A stretch of DNA of 38,331 bases from Amycolatopsis echigonensis (lineage in GTDB: Bacteria > Actinomycetota > Actinomycetes > Mycobacteriales > Pseudonocardiaceae). Made by a program: the position numbers and the translations under genes. Position 1 is the stretch's first letter. Every line of letters starts with the position of its first letter. The notes below the pieces were generated by a model. That model had not been told where the DNA came from and did not search any database. It saw only the letters and a list, made by a program, of their open reading frames with translations. Below are positions 26,163 to 34,461 of this stretch, piece by piece. The DNA lies in the NCBI RefSeq assembly GCF_014174495.1, contig NZ_JACJHR010000083.1:1-38331 (forward strand), read 5' to 3'.

Positions 26163-28823
26163 ATGCCCACGACGTCCTCCCTCCTCGGCCGGCACGACGA
26201 GATCGAGCGCCTCCTCGCGCTGGTCCGGGCGGCGGAACGGGGCGTGGGCGGGGTGCTCGTCCTGCGCGGCGAGCCGGGCATCGGCAAGAGCGCGCTGCTG
26301 GACCAAGTCGAGCAGGCGGCGGACCGGTTCCAGCGCATCCGCGCGTCCGGTTCGGAGTTCGAGGGCGAGCTGCCGTTCGCCGCGCTGCACCAGCTGTGCG
26401 TTCCCGTGCTGACGCATCTCGACTCCCTCGCGACGCCCTACCGCGACTCCCTCCTGGTCGCGTTCGGCCTGGCAGAGGGCGCGCCGGACCCGTTCCGCGT
26501 CGGCCTCGCCGCCCTCGAACTGCTCGCCTCAGCCGCGGCGGAGCGTCCGCTGCTCTGCCTGATCGACGACGCGCACTGGCTGGACGCCGCCTCGGCGCGC
26601 GCGTTGACGTTCCTCGCCAGGCGCATCGCGGCCGAACCGATCGCGATGCTGTTCGCCGCCCGCGACCAGGAGCCGGTCCCCGGGCTCGACGAACTGCCCG
26701 GGCTGGCCATCCGCGGGCTGAGCGACGCGCACGCCCGCGACCTGCTGGCGCGGGAGAAGACCGGGACGCTGGACGAGCGGGTGCGCGATCGCCTGCTCGC
26801 CGAGGCGCGCGGCAATCCGCTGGCCCTGATCGAGCTGCCGAAAGCAGGCGGTTTCGCGCTGCCGACGCCGTCGCCGGTCGCGAGCCGGATCGAGCGGAGT
26901 TTCCTCTCTCGCATGGCGGACCTGCCCCCGGACGCGCGGGAACTGCTGGTTCTCGCCAGCGCCGACCCCACCGGCGACCCGGCCCTGCTCTGGGCGGCCG
27001 CCCGGCGGCTGAACCTCGACGTGTCCGCCGCGAGCGCCGCGGCGGAGGCGTCCGGGCTGATCCAGTTCGACACCCGCGCGCGGTTCTGTCATCCGCTCGC
27101 GCGCTCGGCCGCTTATCGCGCGGCTGAGCCACCACAGCGGCGGGCGGCCCATCGGGCGCTGGCCGACTCGACCGACCCCGACACGGCTGAAGACCGGCGC
27201 GCTTGGCACCGTGCGCAGGCCACCGCCGGGCCGGACGAGGAGGTCGCGGCGGAGCTGGAGACGTCGGCGTCCCGCGCGCAAGCCCGGGGCGGCGTAGCGG
27301 CCGCCGCCGCGTTCCTCGAACGGGCCGCCGCGCTGTCGCTCGGCCACGGCAAGAAGGTCGAGCGCACTCTCGCCGCCGCCCAAGCGACCCTCGCAGCCGG
27401 CCGTGCGGAAGCCGCAGCGGGCCTCCTGACCAGCATCGACACCTCGACGTTGGCGATCCCCCAACGCGCCTCCGCCGAACTCCTGCGCGGGCAGATCGCC
27501 TTCGTCCAGGGCGCGGACGGGGCGGTTCGCGGCGCGGAAATCATCCTGCGGGCCGCGCAGCAGCTCCCCGCCACCGATCGGGAACGGTCGCGCGAGTTCT
27601 TGGTCGCGGCGCTGGAGATGGGGCTCGTCGTCGGGAGGGCCGCGGGCGTGCTGGACCGGGTGCTCGCCGCGGCTCCCGCGGCCGGACCGCCGGACCTGCT
27701 CACCGCGCTCGTGCGCTTGACCGCCGAAGGGCACCGTGCCGGGATCCCGGCGATCCGGCAAGCCCTCGCCGGCGACGACTGGACCCGTACCCCCGCACTG
27801 GCCACCGTGCTCGCGGGCGAACTGTGGGATCTCGACCTGCACCGGACGATCGTCGACTGGCTGACGCGGACGGGACAGACGACCGGCTCGCCGATGACCG
27901 TCCGGCTCGGGCTGTCGCAGGCCGCGCTCTCCGCGGTGTTCGCCGGGAACTTCGGCCAGGCGATGGCCGCGATCGCCGAGGAAGAAGCCATCGCCGACGC
28001 CCTCGGCGACCCTCCGCAGCTCTATCCCCGGATGCACCTGGCGGCGATCCGCGGACGCCGGCAGGAGGTGTTCGACCTGTTCGCCGAGGCGACGAGTCGG
28101 CAGACCGGCCAGCTGACCGCGAACGCGCACTGGGCGATGGCCGTGCTGCACAACGGCCTCGGCGACTACCCCGCCGCCCTGGAGTCCGCGACGCACGCGG
28201 TCGCGAGCGGCGATCTCTTCCTCACCGGCATCGCGCTGCCCGAGCAAATCGAGGCCGCCGTGCGGTGCGGGGAGGACGCCGTCGCCCGGTCCGCGCTGGA
28301 CGCGCTGGCCGAGCGCGCGGAACCGGCGGGCACCGACTTCGCGCTCGGCGTCGCGGCTGGGGCGCGGGCGATGGTCAACGACGCGGAGGATGACTACGTC
28401 GCGGCGCTCTCGTATCTCGCCGACAGCCCGCTTTCCGTGCAGACTGCGCGAGCGCACTTGCGGTACGGGGAATGGCTGCGCCGCGCGGGTCGTCGCCGAG
28501 ACGCCCGTGCGCAGTTGCGTGCGGCGCATGAGCAGTTGTCGAACATCGGACTGGAAGCCTTCGCCCGACGGGCCGCCGACGAGCTGCGCGCGACCGGGGA
28601 AGTGGCGCGCAGCCGTTCGGCGCATACCTATGACCGGCTGACGATGCAAGAAATGCACATCGCGCGCGAGGTCGCTGCCGGGGCGACTTCCAAGGAGGTG
28701 GCTACCCGGTTGTTCCTCAGTCCGCGGACGGTGGATGCGCACCTGCGGAATATCTTTCGGAAACTCGGGATCACGTCACGGAGACAGCTCAGAGACATGC
28801 CTGATCTCCGGGATCCGAGTTAG
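26163..28823 (+). CDS. LAL-type (large ATP-binding) LuxR-family regulator
   Basis: The 886-residue protein has the MalT/LAL layout. Walker A is GEPGIGKS (36-43), Walker B LLCLIDDAHW (about 130-139), then a helical winged-helix and TPR-like middle (about 330-790). The C-terminus is a LuxR helix-turn-helix: LTMQEMHIAREVAAGATSKEVA, then RLFLSPRTVDAHLRNIFRKLG (about 820-875). Such proteins are ATP-dependent activators, often of secondary metabolism or transport genes. It faces the NmrA-like gene across 114 bp, the likeliest target. TAAGG lies 8 bp before the ATG. Its TAG overlaps the TAA of the opposite DUF3817 gene by 3 bp (TTAG). Confidence 0.93.
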   Translation: MPTTSSLLGRHDEIERLLALVRAAERGVGGVLVLRGEPGIGKSALLDQVEQAADRFQRIRASGSEFEGELPFAALHQLCVPVLTHLDSLATPYRDSLLVAFGLAEGAPDPFRVGLAALELLASAAAERPLLCLIDDAHWLDAASARALTFLARRIAAEPIAMLFAARDQEPVPGLDELPGLAIRGLSDAHARDLLAREKTGTLDERVRDRLLAEARGNPLALIELPKAGGFALPTPSPVASRIERSFLSRMADLPPDARELLVLASADPTGDPALLWAAARRLNLDVSAASAAAEASGLIQFDTRARFCHPLARSAAYRAAEPPQRRAAHRALADSTDPDTAEDRRAWHRAQATAGPDEEVAAELETSASRAQARGGVAAAAAFLERAAALSLGHGKKVERTLAAAQATLAAGRAEAAAGLLTSIDTSTLAIPQRASAELLRGQIAFVQGADGAVRGAEIILRAAQQLPATDRERSREFLVAALEMGLVVGRAAGVLDRVLAAAPAAGPPDLLTALVRLTAEGHRAGIPAIRQALAGDDWTRTPALATVLAGELWDLDLHRTIVDWLTRTGQTTGSPMTVRLGLSQAALSAVFAGNFGQAMAAIAEEEAIADALGDPPQLYPRMHLAAIRGRRQEVFDLFAEATSRQTGQLTANAHWAMAVLHNGLGDYPAALESATHAVASGDLFLTGIALPEQIEAAVRCGEDAVARSALDALAERAEPAGTDFALGVAAGARAMVNDAEDDYVAALSYLADSPLSVQTARAHLRYGEWLRRAGRRRDARAQLRAAHEQLSNIGLEAFARRAADELRATGEVARSRSAHTYDRLTMQEMHIAREVAAGATSKEVATRLFLSPRTVDAHLRNIFRKLGITSRRQLRDMPDLRDPS

Positions 28824-29095
28824 GCGCCTCCCGCCGAGGGAGTTCTCCGCGACGAAGCGGCCCGAGCGGAAAGAAGCCCGCCGATCCCCGGAAGCAACGC
28901 CAGCAGCCACACCCGATGGCGGCCGTCCATGACCAGCACCGCGGCGAGCACCGTTGCCGTGTAAGCCAATCCGTGCACCGGACCCAGCACCTGGGAAACC
29001 TCCGGCTGATGCACAGTGATGAGGTTTCCCAGCATCAGCACCAGCGTCACCAGCTCCACCGCACCGATGATTTCCAGAATCCTTCGCGGGCTCAC
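28820..29095 (-). CDS. DUF3817-type small membrane protein
   Basis: This 91-residue protein has three hydrophobic segments and the family pattern of an acidic residue in helix 1 (ILEIIGAVELVTLVLML), GPVHGLAYTATVLAAVL in the middle and VWLLALLPGIGGLLSA near the end. DUF3817 proteins are small integral membrane proteins of unknown role. The start is GTG at 29095, overlapping the stop of the preceding gene by 4 bp (GTGA). It is the last gene of the four-gene DJ-1 operon and overlaps the LAL regulator tail to tail. Confidence 0.75.
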   Translation of the reverse strand: MSPRRILEIIGAVELVTLVLMLGNLITVHQPEVSQVLGPVHGLAYTATVLAAVLVMDGRHRVWLLALLPGIGGLLSARAASSRRTPSAGGA

Positions 29096-29541
29096 AATCC
29101 CACTCCCGTCGTCGAGCCGGGGCGGTAGATCATCAACACGACCACCGCCGCCCAAAGCAGGTTGAAGATGCCGGTCGGCATTGCCAGGCGAACCGGCGCC
29201 GGCCGGTCCGAACCGAGTGCATCGACAATGCGTTTCTGTCCCGGCAGAACCACTCCGACCAAAATTCCGGCGGCGGCGACCGTCAGCACCAGCGAGACGA
29301 TCAGCCAGGCATTTCCCAGCACGCCGATCCGGGCGCCAGTCGCGAGGCCGAAGACCGGGACCAGCGCCCCGAGCACCGCGTAAACCCGAGTCGTGCGATG
29401 GAGAATCTGCACCGTCGCGGCCTTCTTCGGGTCGTCGGAGGCGAGCCGGGCCGCGCTCGGGAACATGCTCGCGGCGACGGCGACCGGGCCGATGGCGAGG
29501 ATGGCGGCCAGTACGTGCACGGAAAGCAGGAAAGCGTTCAC
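29092..29541 (-). CDS. Four-helix membrane protein, DUF2269-like
   Basis: The 149-residue protein has four hydrophobic helices: FLLSVHVLAAILAIGPVAVAAS, VYAVLGALVPVFGLATGA, WLIVSLVLTVAAAGILVGVVL and MPTGIFNLLWAAVVVLMIY. A histidine in the first helix and the general layout resemble the DUF2269 family of predicted membrane proteins, some of which look haem-related; I am not sure of the assignment. The start is GTG at 29541, overlapping the stop of the 101-aa gene by 4 bp. It is co-transcribed with DJ-1, the 101-aa protein and the DUF3817 protein. Confidence 0.7.
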   Translation of the reverse strand: MNAFLLSVHVLAAILAIGPVAVAASMFPSAARLASDDPKKAATVQILHRTTRVYAVLGALVPVFGLATGARIGVLGNAWLIVSLVLTVAAAGILVGVVLPGQKRIVDALGSDRPAPVRLAMPTGIFNLLWAAVVVLMIYRPGSTTGVGL

Positions 29542-29843
29542 GCGGAGATCCGTTCACCGGTCACGCTCGTGCGCGGGAGCCGTCCGGCACGGGATTCGCC
29601 GGAGAGGGAATCGCCGTCGACTACGACGGAATAGTCGAGGTTGAGGCGCATCGGCCGGGTGATGCGCTGCCGCCAGCTAAACCGGTTTCCCTCGGCCTCG
29701 AGATCGGTAAGCGGAGTAGTTTCCCCGAATCCGCTCGCGCTGCCGCGGAGCACGCCGTCCGTTTCTTCGAAGGTATAAGTGGCTTCCATGGTGCCGATCG
29801 GGGTTTTCATCCGCAGCAGCCAGGTGCCGGCAATGGTGTTCAT
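29538..29843 (-). CDS. Small beta-barrel-like protein of unknown function
   Basis: The 101-residue protein has a regular beta pattern: GTWLLRMKTPIGTMEATYTF, GVLRGSASG, TPLTDLEAEGNRFSW, RPMRLNLDYSVVVDGDSLSGES, then GRLPRTSVTGERI. The alternation and the GTW...TP.G and RPM...L...VDGDxLSG signatures recur in small bacterial proteins found alone or in multidomain hydrolases, with no known function. The fold is likely a lipocalin-like sheet. The start ATG at 29843 lies just 10 bp after the DJ-1 gene, and its stop overlaps the next gene. No signal peptide is present. Confidence 0.75.
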   Translation of the reverse strand: MNTIAGTWLLRMKTPIGTMEATYTFEETDGVLRGSASGFGETTPLTDLEAEGNRFSWRQRITRPMRLNLDYSVVVDGDSLSGESRAGRLPRTSVTGERISA

Positions 29844-29853
29844 CTGTTTCCCT

Positions 29854-30495
29854 TCAGTGCGACGCTTTCCAGGTGGTGCCGCGCCGTTCGTATTCGAAAA
29901 GCTCTTCGACGGCGTGCGCGGTGTGCGAGCCGAAATCCCGCTCCAGCACGTACAGAGCCACATCGAGCCCGGAAGTAACGCCACCGCCGCTGATCAGGTC
30001 GCCGTCGTCCACGACGCGGGCACGGACGATGTGCACGCCGGTCGCGTCGAGCAGGTCGATGCCGAGCGCGTGCGTCGTCGCGGTGCGGCCTTCGAGCAAT
30101 CCCGCCATCGCCAACGCGAGCGAACCCCCGCATACGGTCGCGATCGTGCAGTCCGGATTGTCGAACGCGCGACGCAGCAACGGCATGGCGTCGCTCGACG
30201 CGAAGTGCGACAGCAGGACCGGGATGGTTTCGACGCCCGCGTCGGGATCGCCGTCCACCGGGCCAGCGGCTCCGGGGACCAGGACGTAGCCGGGTGCATC
30301 CGGGTCCAACGCGGCGGTCGCGGTCAGAGTGAGCCCGGGATTGCCGGAGCCCACGACGCCGGGGCCGTCCGCGCTCACGAGTTCGACGGCGAGCTTGCCC
30401 CCGAGAAAGCCGCTTCCCGCCGTGAGCACCTCGAACGGCGCGACGACGTCGAGCGGGTCGAACCCGTCGAAGAGAACGAACTGGGCCCGAAGCAT
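29854..30495 (-). CDS. DJ-1/PfpI-family enzyme (isonitrile hydratase-like)
   Basis: The 213-residue protein has the DJ-1 fold signatures: FVLFDGFDPLDVVAPFEVL, which supplies the acidic partner, and the nucleophile elbow ATVCGGSLALA with its conserved Cys, followed by GLLEGRTATTH. This subgroup includes isonitrile hydratases and glyoxalase-like enzymes, so detoxification of a reactive small molecule is likely. The ATG at 30495 has AAAGGAA 6 bp upstream. It leads a four-gene operon and faces, across 122 bp, a regulator whose N-terminal half is related to it. That relationship suggests enzyme and sensor recognise similar ligands. Confidence 0.88.
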   Translation of the reverse strand: MLRAQFVLFDGFDPLDVVAPFEVLTAGSGFLGGKLAVELVSADGPGVVGSGNPGLTLTATAALDPDAPGYVLVPGAAGPVDGDPDAGVETIPVLLSHFASSDAMPLLRRAFDNPDCTIATVCGGSLALAMAGLLEGRTATTHALGIDLLDATGVHIVRARVVDDGDLISGGGVTSGLDVALYVLERDFGSHTAHAVEELFEYERRGTTWKASH

Positions 30496-30617
30496 GAGTG
30501 GTTCCTTTCGCTGGACGCTTTCCTCCATCGAAAGGCATCCGCGATGATCTCCACAGTGGCTATCTGGACAGCTTCCACTCAGATCTGGCCACCGCACAGA
30601 TGGCTTATTCTGCAGGG

Positions 30618-31586
30618 ATGTACACCACAGCGGTGCTCGCCCTGCCGGACGCGATTGCCTTCGATCTGGCCACACCGATCGAGACCTTCGGCCGCGTGCG
30701 CCTCCCCGACGGCCGGCCGGGGTACCGGACGCTGGTGGCCGGTCCGGAGCACGAGGTCACCGCGGGCCCGTTGCGACTGGCGGTCGACGAGGGCCTCGAC
30801 GCCCTCCAGCGCGTCGACCTCATCGTGGTGCCCGGGCGGAACAACCCGCTGGCGCCGACCCCGCCAGCCGTCCTGGACGCATTGCGCGCGGCCGCGGACC
30901 GCGGTACGCGCATCGCGTCGATCTGCGTCGGGGCGTTCACTCTCGCCGAAGCGGGATTGCTCGACGGCCGGGACGCGACCACGCATTGGCTCGCCGCCGA
31001 CGAATTCGCCAGGAGATACCCGGCGGTCCGAGTGAATCCCGACCTGCTTTACACCGACAACGGGAAAATCCTCACGTCCGCCGGAGCGGTGGCCGGAATC
31101 GATCTGTGCCTGCACATTGTCCAGAACGATTACGGAAGCGTCGTCGCGGCCGATGCCGCCCGCCTCGCTGTCGCGCCCTTGCACCGGCCCGGCGGACAGG
31201 CGCAATACATCGTCCGCAACCGCGCGCCCCGCCGCCCGACCGCACTCGACCGGGTATTGCCGTGGATCGAGGAAAACGCGTACCGGGACCTCTCGCTCGC
31301 CGATCTCGCCGACGCGGCGGGACTGAGCGTGCGCACACTCACCAGGCGCTTCAAGGAAGAAACCGGGCAAAGTCCCATGCAATGGGTGGCCGGGGTGCGC
31401 ATCCGGCAGGCGCAGGAACTGCTCGAAACCACCGACCACACCGTCGACCGGATCGCCGCGCAGACCGGATTTCCCACGACGAGCAACTTCCGTTCCCAGT
31501 TCGGCCACGTCGTCGGCGTCACGCCGGGCGCATACCGGAAGGTATTCCGGACGGAACCGAACCGGACAGCCGAGGAGTCCCGCTGA
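30618..31586 (+). CDS. GlxA-family regulator (DJ-1-like sensor plus AraC DNA-binding domain)
   Basis: The 322-residue protein joins a DJ-1/PfpI-like sensor (about 1-195; ASICVGAFTLAEAGLLDGRDATTHW retains a Cys at the elbow) to an AraC domain (about 215-315; LSLADLADAAGLSVRTLTRRFKEETGQSP and DRIAAQTGFPTTSNFRSQFGHVVGVTP). Such regulators usually activate the operon of a related enzyme, here the DJ-1 gene across the gap. I chose ATG 30618, whose downstream residues MYTTAVLALPDAIAFDLATP match the family start; earlier in-frame codons would include non-conserved sequence. The ribosome site (CAGGG) is weak. The ligand is unknown. Confidence 0.9.
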   Translation: MYTTAVLALPDAIAFDLATPIETFGRVRLPDGRPGYRTLVAGPEHEVTAGPLRLAVDEGLDALQRVDLIVVPGRNNPLAPTPPAVLDALRAAADRGTRIASICVGAFTLAEAGLLDGRDATTHWLAADEFARRYPAVRVNPDLLYTDNGKILTSAGAVAGIDLCLHIVQNDYGSVVAADAARLAVAPLHRPGGQAQYIVRNRAPRRPTALDRVLPWIEENAYRDLSLADLADAAGLSVRTLTRRFKEETGQSPMQWVAGVRIRQAQELLETTDHTVDRIAAQTGFPTTSNFRSQFGHVVGVTPGAYRKVFRTEPNRTAEESR

Positions 31587-31798
31587 TCGAAGACGTCGGT
31601 CTTCTTGCCGGAAACGGGCGACCGGATCCCGTGCCGCCGGGACGCGAGCGGAACCAGCACCCGGCGGCAGCACGGGACACCGCGGGGATGCCGGGTACTC
31701 CATCGTACGGCCGCCCGGACGAACCAGCGCCGCCGAATGCCGTCGCGCGCATTCCTTACTGGCATTCCACGAATATCCGGCAACCATTCTGAATATGG

Positions 31799-31813
31799 CA
31801 GTCCGCCGGACTG
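31799..31813. promoter_or_regulatory. Palindrome before TetR gene, possible operator
   Basis: CAGTCC-GCC-GGACTG is a perfect 6-bp inverted repeat, 41 bp before the TetR start and just upstream of a -10-like TAGGAT (31815-31820). It may be the TetR protein's own operator. The rest of the 268-bp gap (31587-31854) shows no gene. Confidence 0.45.
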
Positions 31814-31854
31814 GTAGGATCGCGAGATAACCGCGGACAGGAAGGACCCGCGCG

Positions 31855-32508
31855 GTGCCTCGCGCTGCAGAGCCGGAAACGGCCGCCGAATCCGCCGGCG
31901 CCTACCGGAGCCGCTTCACCGGAGCGCTGGAGTCGCTGCTCGCGGAAAAACGCTTCCCTAAGATCACCATCGGCGACCTCGTCGGCCGGGCACACACCTC
32001 CCGCCGCAGCTTCTACGAGCATTTCACATCCAAAGAAGCGTGCCTGCTCGCCCTGCTCAAGGAAGCGGCGGAGAGCGGATCCGCGCAGGTCTCCGCCGCG
32101 GTCGACCGCAGCGCTCCCTGGCAAACGCAACTGCGCCAGCTCGTCACGGCGTGGATCGGCGTCGTCGATGCCCGGCCGGCCGTCATGCTGAGCTACCTCC
32201 GCGACGTGCCGCTGCTGGACACCCCGCTCGCCGCAAGCTTGAACCACGACGCGTATGTCAACGTCGTACGCACCGTCTCGGCTGGCACCGAATTTCGAAA
32301 ATCGGGCGGAGCCGCATTGTCACGGGCTCGAGCGGTGATCCTGTGCGGAGGGCTGGAAAAGCTAGCCGAAGATGCGTTGCGGCACGGTGAGTCGGTGGAC
32401 GCGCATCTGGAAGAAGCCGTGCAGGCTGCGATTCTTCTCGCCGGTTCGGGAGAGCTCACTTCACCGGAACTGATACCGCGCCCACCCGAGTCCGGTACGC
32501 CAGGGTGA
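31855..32508 (+). CDS. TetR family regulator
   Basis: The 217-residue protein has a TetR DNA-binding domain near 20-65: LESLLAEKRFPKITIGDLVGRAHTSRRSFYEHFTSKEACLL. The C-terminal part is a helical ligand domain. The start is GTG at 31855 with AGGAAGGA upstream. It overlaps the MFS transporter gene tail to tail by 53 bp, so both strands code there (the residues AGSGELTSPELIPRPPESG of this protein). A regulator-pump link is plausible, but the genes converge instead of diverging, so control of the pump would need a site near 33700. None is obvious there. Confidence 0.85.
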   Translation: MPRAAEPETAAESAGAYRSRFTGALESLLAEKRFPKITIGDLVGRAHTSRRSFYEHFTSKEACLLALLKEAAESGSAQVSAAVDRSAPWQTQLRQLVTAWIGVVDARPAVMLSYLRDVPLLDTPLAASLNHDAYVNVVRTVSAGTEFRKSGGAALSRARAVILCGGLEKLAEDALRHGESVDAHLEEAVQAAILLAGSGELTSPELIPRPPESGTPG

Positions 32509-33697
32509 GGACAGCCGCGCCCGCGATCACCGCCGTGGTGCCCAATGCGGTCAGCGGCCAGCCCAGTTGCTCGGCCGCCGTCGCGCCGAACGCGGTGCCG
32601 AGGCTTCCCCCAGCGAAATACACCACCATGTACGCGCTGTTGAACCGCGCGGGTGCGCTGGGCTCGATCGCCAGCACCGTGCTCTGGTTCGCGACTTGAG
32701 CACCGAAAAGCCCCGCGTCGAACAAAGCCAAGCAGAGCACGGTCGAAACGGTGCTCGGCAAGGCAATCGCAAGCATCGCGCTCGCCACGCCAGCAAGACC
32801 CAACCCGCAGAGGATGACCCGGCGCGCACCGACGCGATCAGTCCACGCGCCCGCGATCCGGGTGGCGAAAATGCCCACTATGCCAGCGAAAGCGTACAAC
32901 CCGATGCGCTCAGCGGAATACGAAAAGGGCGGCTTCGACAGCGCCACCGCGATCCCGGACCACACCGCGCAGAACGCGAAGAACCAGAGCGCGCCCCGGA
33001 CCGCCGCGAGCCGGAGCGCCGGATACTTCAGGTATAGCCCGGGAATCGAACGCAACGTGGCGAAGTAGCCGCGATTGTGCGCACCGGCCACCGGAGGAAG
33101 CACAAGCAGCACTGCGACCGCGACCGCAGCGCATCCGGCGGCGAAAACGCCCAGCATCGCGCGCCAACCGATCAGGTCGGCCAGCCAGCCGCCGACGACG
33201 CGGCCCGCGAGGATGCCCGCCGAGATGCCAGCGGTGACGATTCCCAGCGCGGTCGCCCGCCGGTTCGGGCTGGCCAGCCGGGCGGTCACCGAACTCAGCC
33301 CGGCCCCGACCGACGAGCACGCCCCGAGCACGCCGACCACCAGGCCGAGCACCCACACCTGGCCGGCGATCGCGTTCAGCCCCAACGCGATCGCGAGTGC
33401 GCCGAACTGCACGGAAAGGACGCATCGCGGCGGAAACTGATCGACGAGCGGCACCAGCAGCGCGAGTCCGCACAGGTAACCGACCGGCCCGCACGCGAGC
33501 GCGACGCCGACCGCGCCGAGCGAAGTGCCGAGAGCGCCGGATACCTCGGCGATCGCAGGCTGCAACGGGTAGATAGCCGCGGTGCCCAATGCGGCGGCAA
33601 GCGAGACGAACCAGATGATCGGGCCGCGAAGGAAGTCTGAATGCACCGGCCGAGCGTAAAAAGCGCGGAGCGGGAAACGCTGGCGAGAAACCGCCAT
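32456..33697 (-). CDS. MFS transporter, 12 TM helices
   Basis: The 413-residue protein has about 12 hydrophobic segments, with the MFS loop motif weakly kept as GLALLVPLVDQFPPRCVL and more clearly in the second half as RIAGAWTDRVGARRVILCG. The segment VTAGISAGILAGRVVGGWLADLIGWR is like the TM5 motif of drug:proton exporters of the YnfM/AraJ type. A small-molecule exporter is the best guess, with substrate unknown. I chose ATG 33697 (MAVSRQ), with GGGAG 8 bp upstream, over the adjacent GTG. The 3' end overlaps the TetR gene on the other strand by 53 bp. Confidence 0.88.
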   Translation of the reverse strand: MAVSRQRFPLRAFYARPVHSDFLRGPIIWFVSLAAALGTAAIYPLQPAIAEVSGALGTSLGAVGVALACGPVGYLCGLALLVPLVDQFPPRCVLSVQFGALAIALGLNAIAGQVWVLGLVVGVLGACSSVGAGLSSVTARLASPNRRATALGIVTAGISAGILAGRVVGGWLADLIGWRAMLGVFAAGCAAVAVAVLLVLPPVAGAHNRGYFATLRSIPGLYLKYPALRLAAVRGALWFFAFCAVWSGIAVALSKPPFSYSAERIGLYAFAGIVGIFATRIAGAWTDRVGARRVILCGLGLAGVASAMLAIALPSTVSTVLCLALFDAGLFGAQVANQSTVLAIEPSAPARFNSAYMVVYFAGGSLGTAFGATAAEQLGWPLTALGTTAVIAGAAVLTLAYRTRVGAVSVPVK

Positions 33698-33744
33698 CAC
33701 CCTGGCTCCCGTGAAGGACCGGACAACGGCGCCGCGATTGTGGG

Positions 33745-34395
33745 ATGATCGAGTTCCATGACGACACGATCACCGGTGGCCGCCGCGCCGCCGCGCTCGA
33801 GAGAGTTGCCGAGCCCACCCGGCCCGTCATGACCGGCGAGCGGGCGCGGCAGGTCGACATCGGCCGTCTTCCCGACGACGTCGTGGCCCTCGTCGACGCA
33901 CTCGGGCCGGGCGAAAACCTGGTCCTCACCCGGGACGGCCTCCCGGTCGCGGCGATCTCCAGCGCTGGTCCCCGGCCCGGGCCGCCGCGAACGGACGACG
34001 CCGACGTCACCGTGGTCGCCACGGCGATGAAGCTGTCCGCCTCGGCCCGAAGGGCGCTCTCGGCCGAACTCGGCCCGGACTACGTCGTGCTGGACCCGCA
34101 TTCGGCCCCCGCCACCGCCGACGTGCTGCTCGTGCCGCCGGTGAGCCCGCAGCTGATCGGGAATCTCCGGGCGAAGTTCCCGAAGGCCCGGGTCGTCCTC
34201 GCCGAGGTCGAGGACACGGAGCTCGGCATCAGCTACCACGGTCCGGTCCGGCGGCTGCTCGACGCCGGCGCGGAGACCTACCTGACCTCGGCGAACGTCC
34301 CGCATCTGGCGCGGCAGCTCGACCACACCGTCGCCCAGCGGCAGCAGCTCGGCCGAGGCGCCACCGCTCCGCTGGAGATCAGTCCGGGGACGTGA
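33745..34395 (+). CDS. Unrecognised 216-aa protein with Phd-like N-terminal part
   Basis: The N-terminal third (about 35-75: VDIGRLPDDVVALVDALGPGENLVLTRDGLPVAAISS) resembles the short DNA-binding sheet of Phd/YefM antitoxins, whose typical end is LxxxxxELVITRxGxPVAxL. The rest (about 88-205) has alternating beta and alpha segments, VVATAMKLSASARRALSAELG, YVVLDP, DVLLVPPVSPQLIGNL, VVLAEVEDTELGISYHGPVRRLLDAGAETY, like a small Rossmann-type domain. No toxin gene follows. I do not know its role. The start could be ATG 33745 (used here) or 33829; neither has a clear ribosome site. Confidence 0.7.
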   Translation: MIEFHDDTITGGRRAAALERVAEPTRPVMTGERARQVDIGRLPDDVVALVDALGPGENLVLTRDGLPVAAISSAGPRPGPPRTDDADVTVVATAMKLSASARRALSAELGPDYVVLDPHSAPATADVLLVPPVSPQLIGNLRAKFPKARVVLAEVEDTELGISYHGPVRRLLDAGAETYLTSANVPHLARQLDHTVAQRQQLGRGATAPLEISPGT

Positions 34396-34461
34396 CGAGC
34401 CGCGGAGGAGCCAACCCGAGCAGCTTCACCGGCAGCGCGCCCAGTCAGGTGGAAAGCCGTT

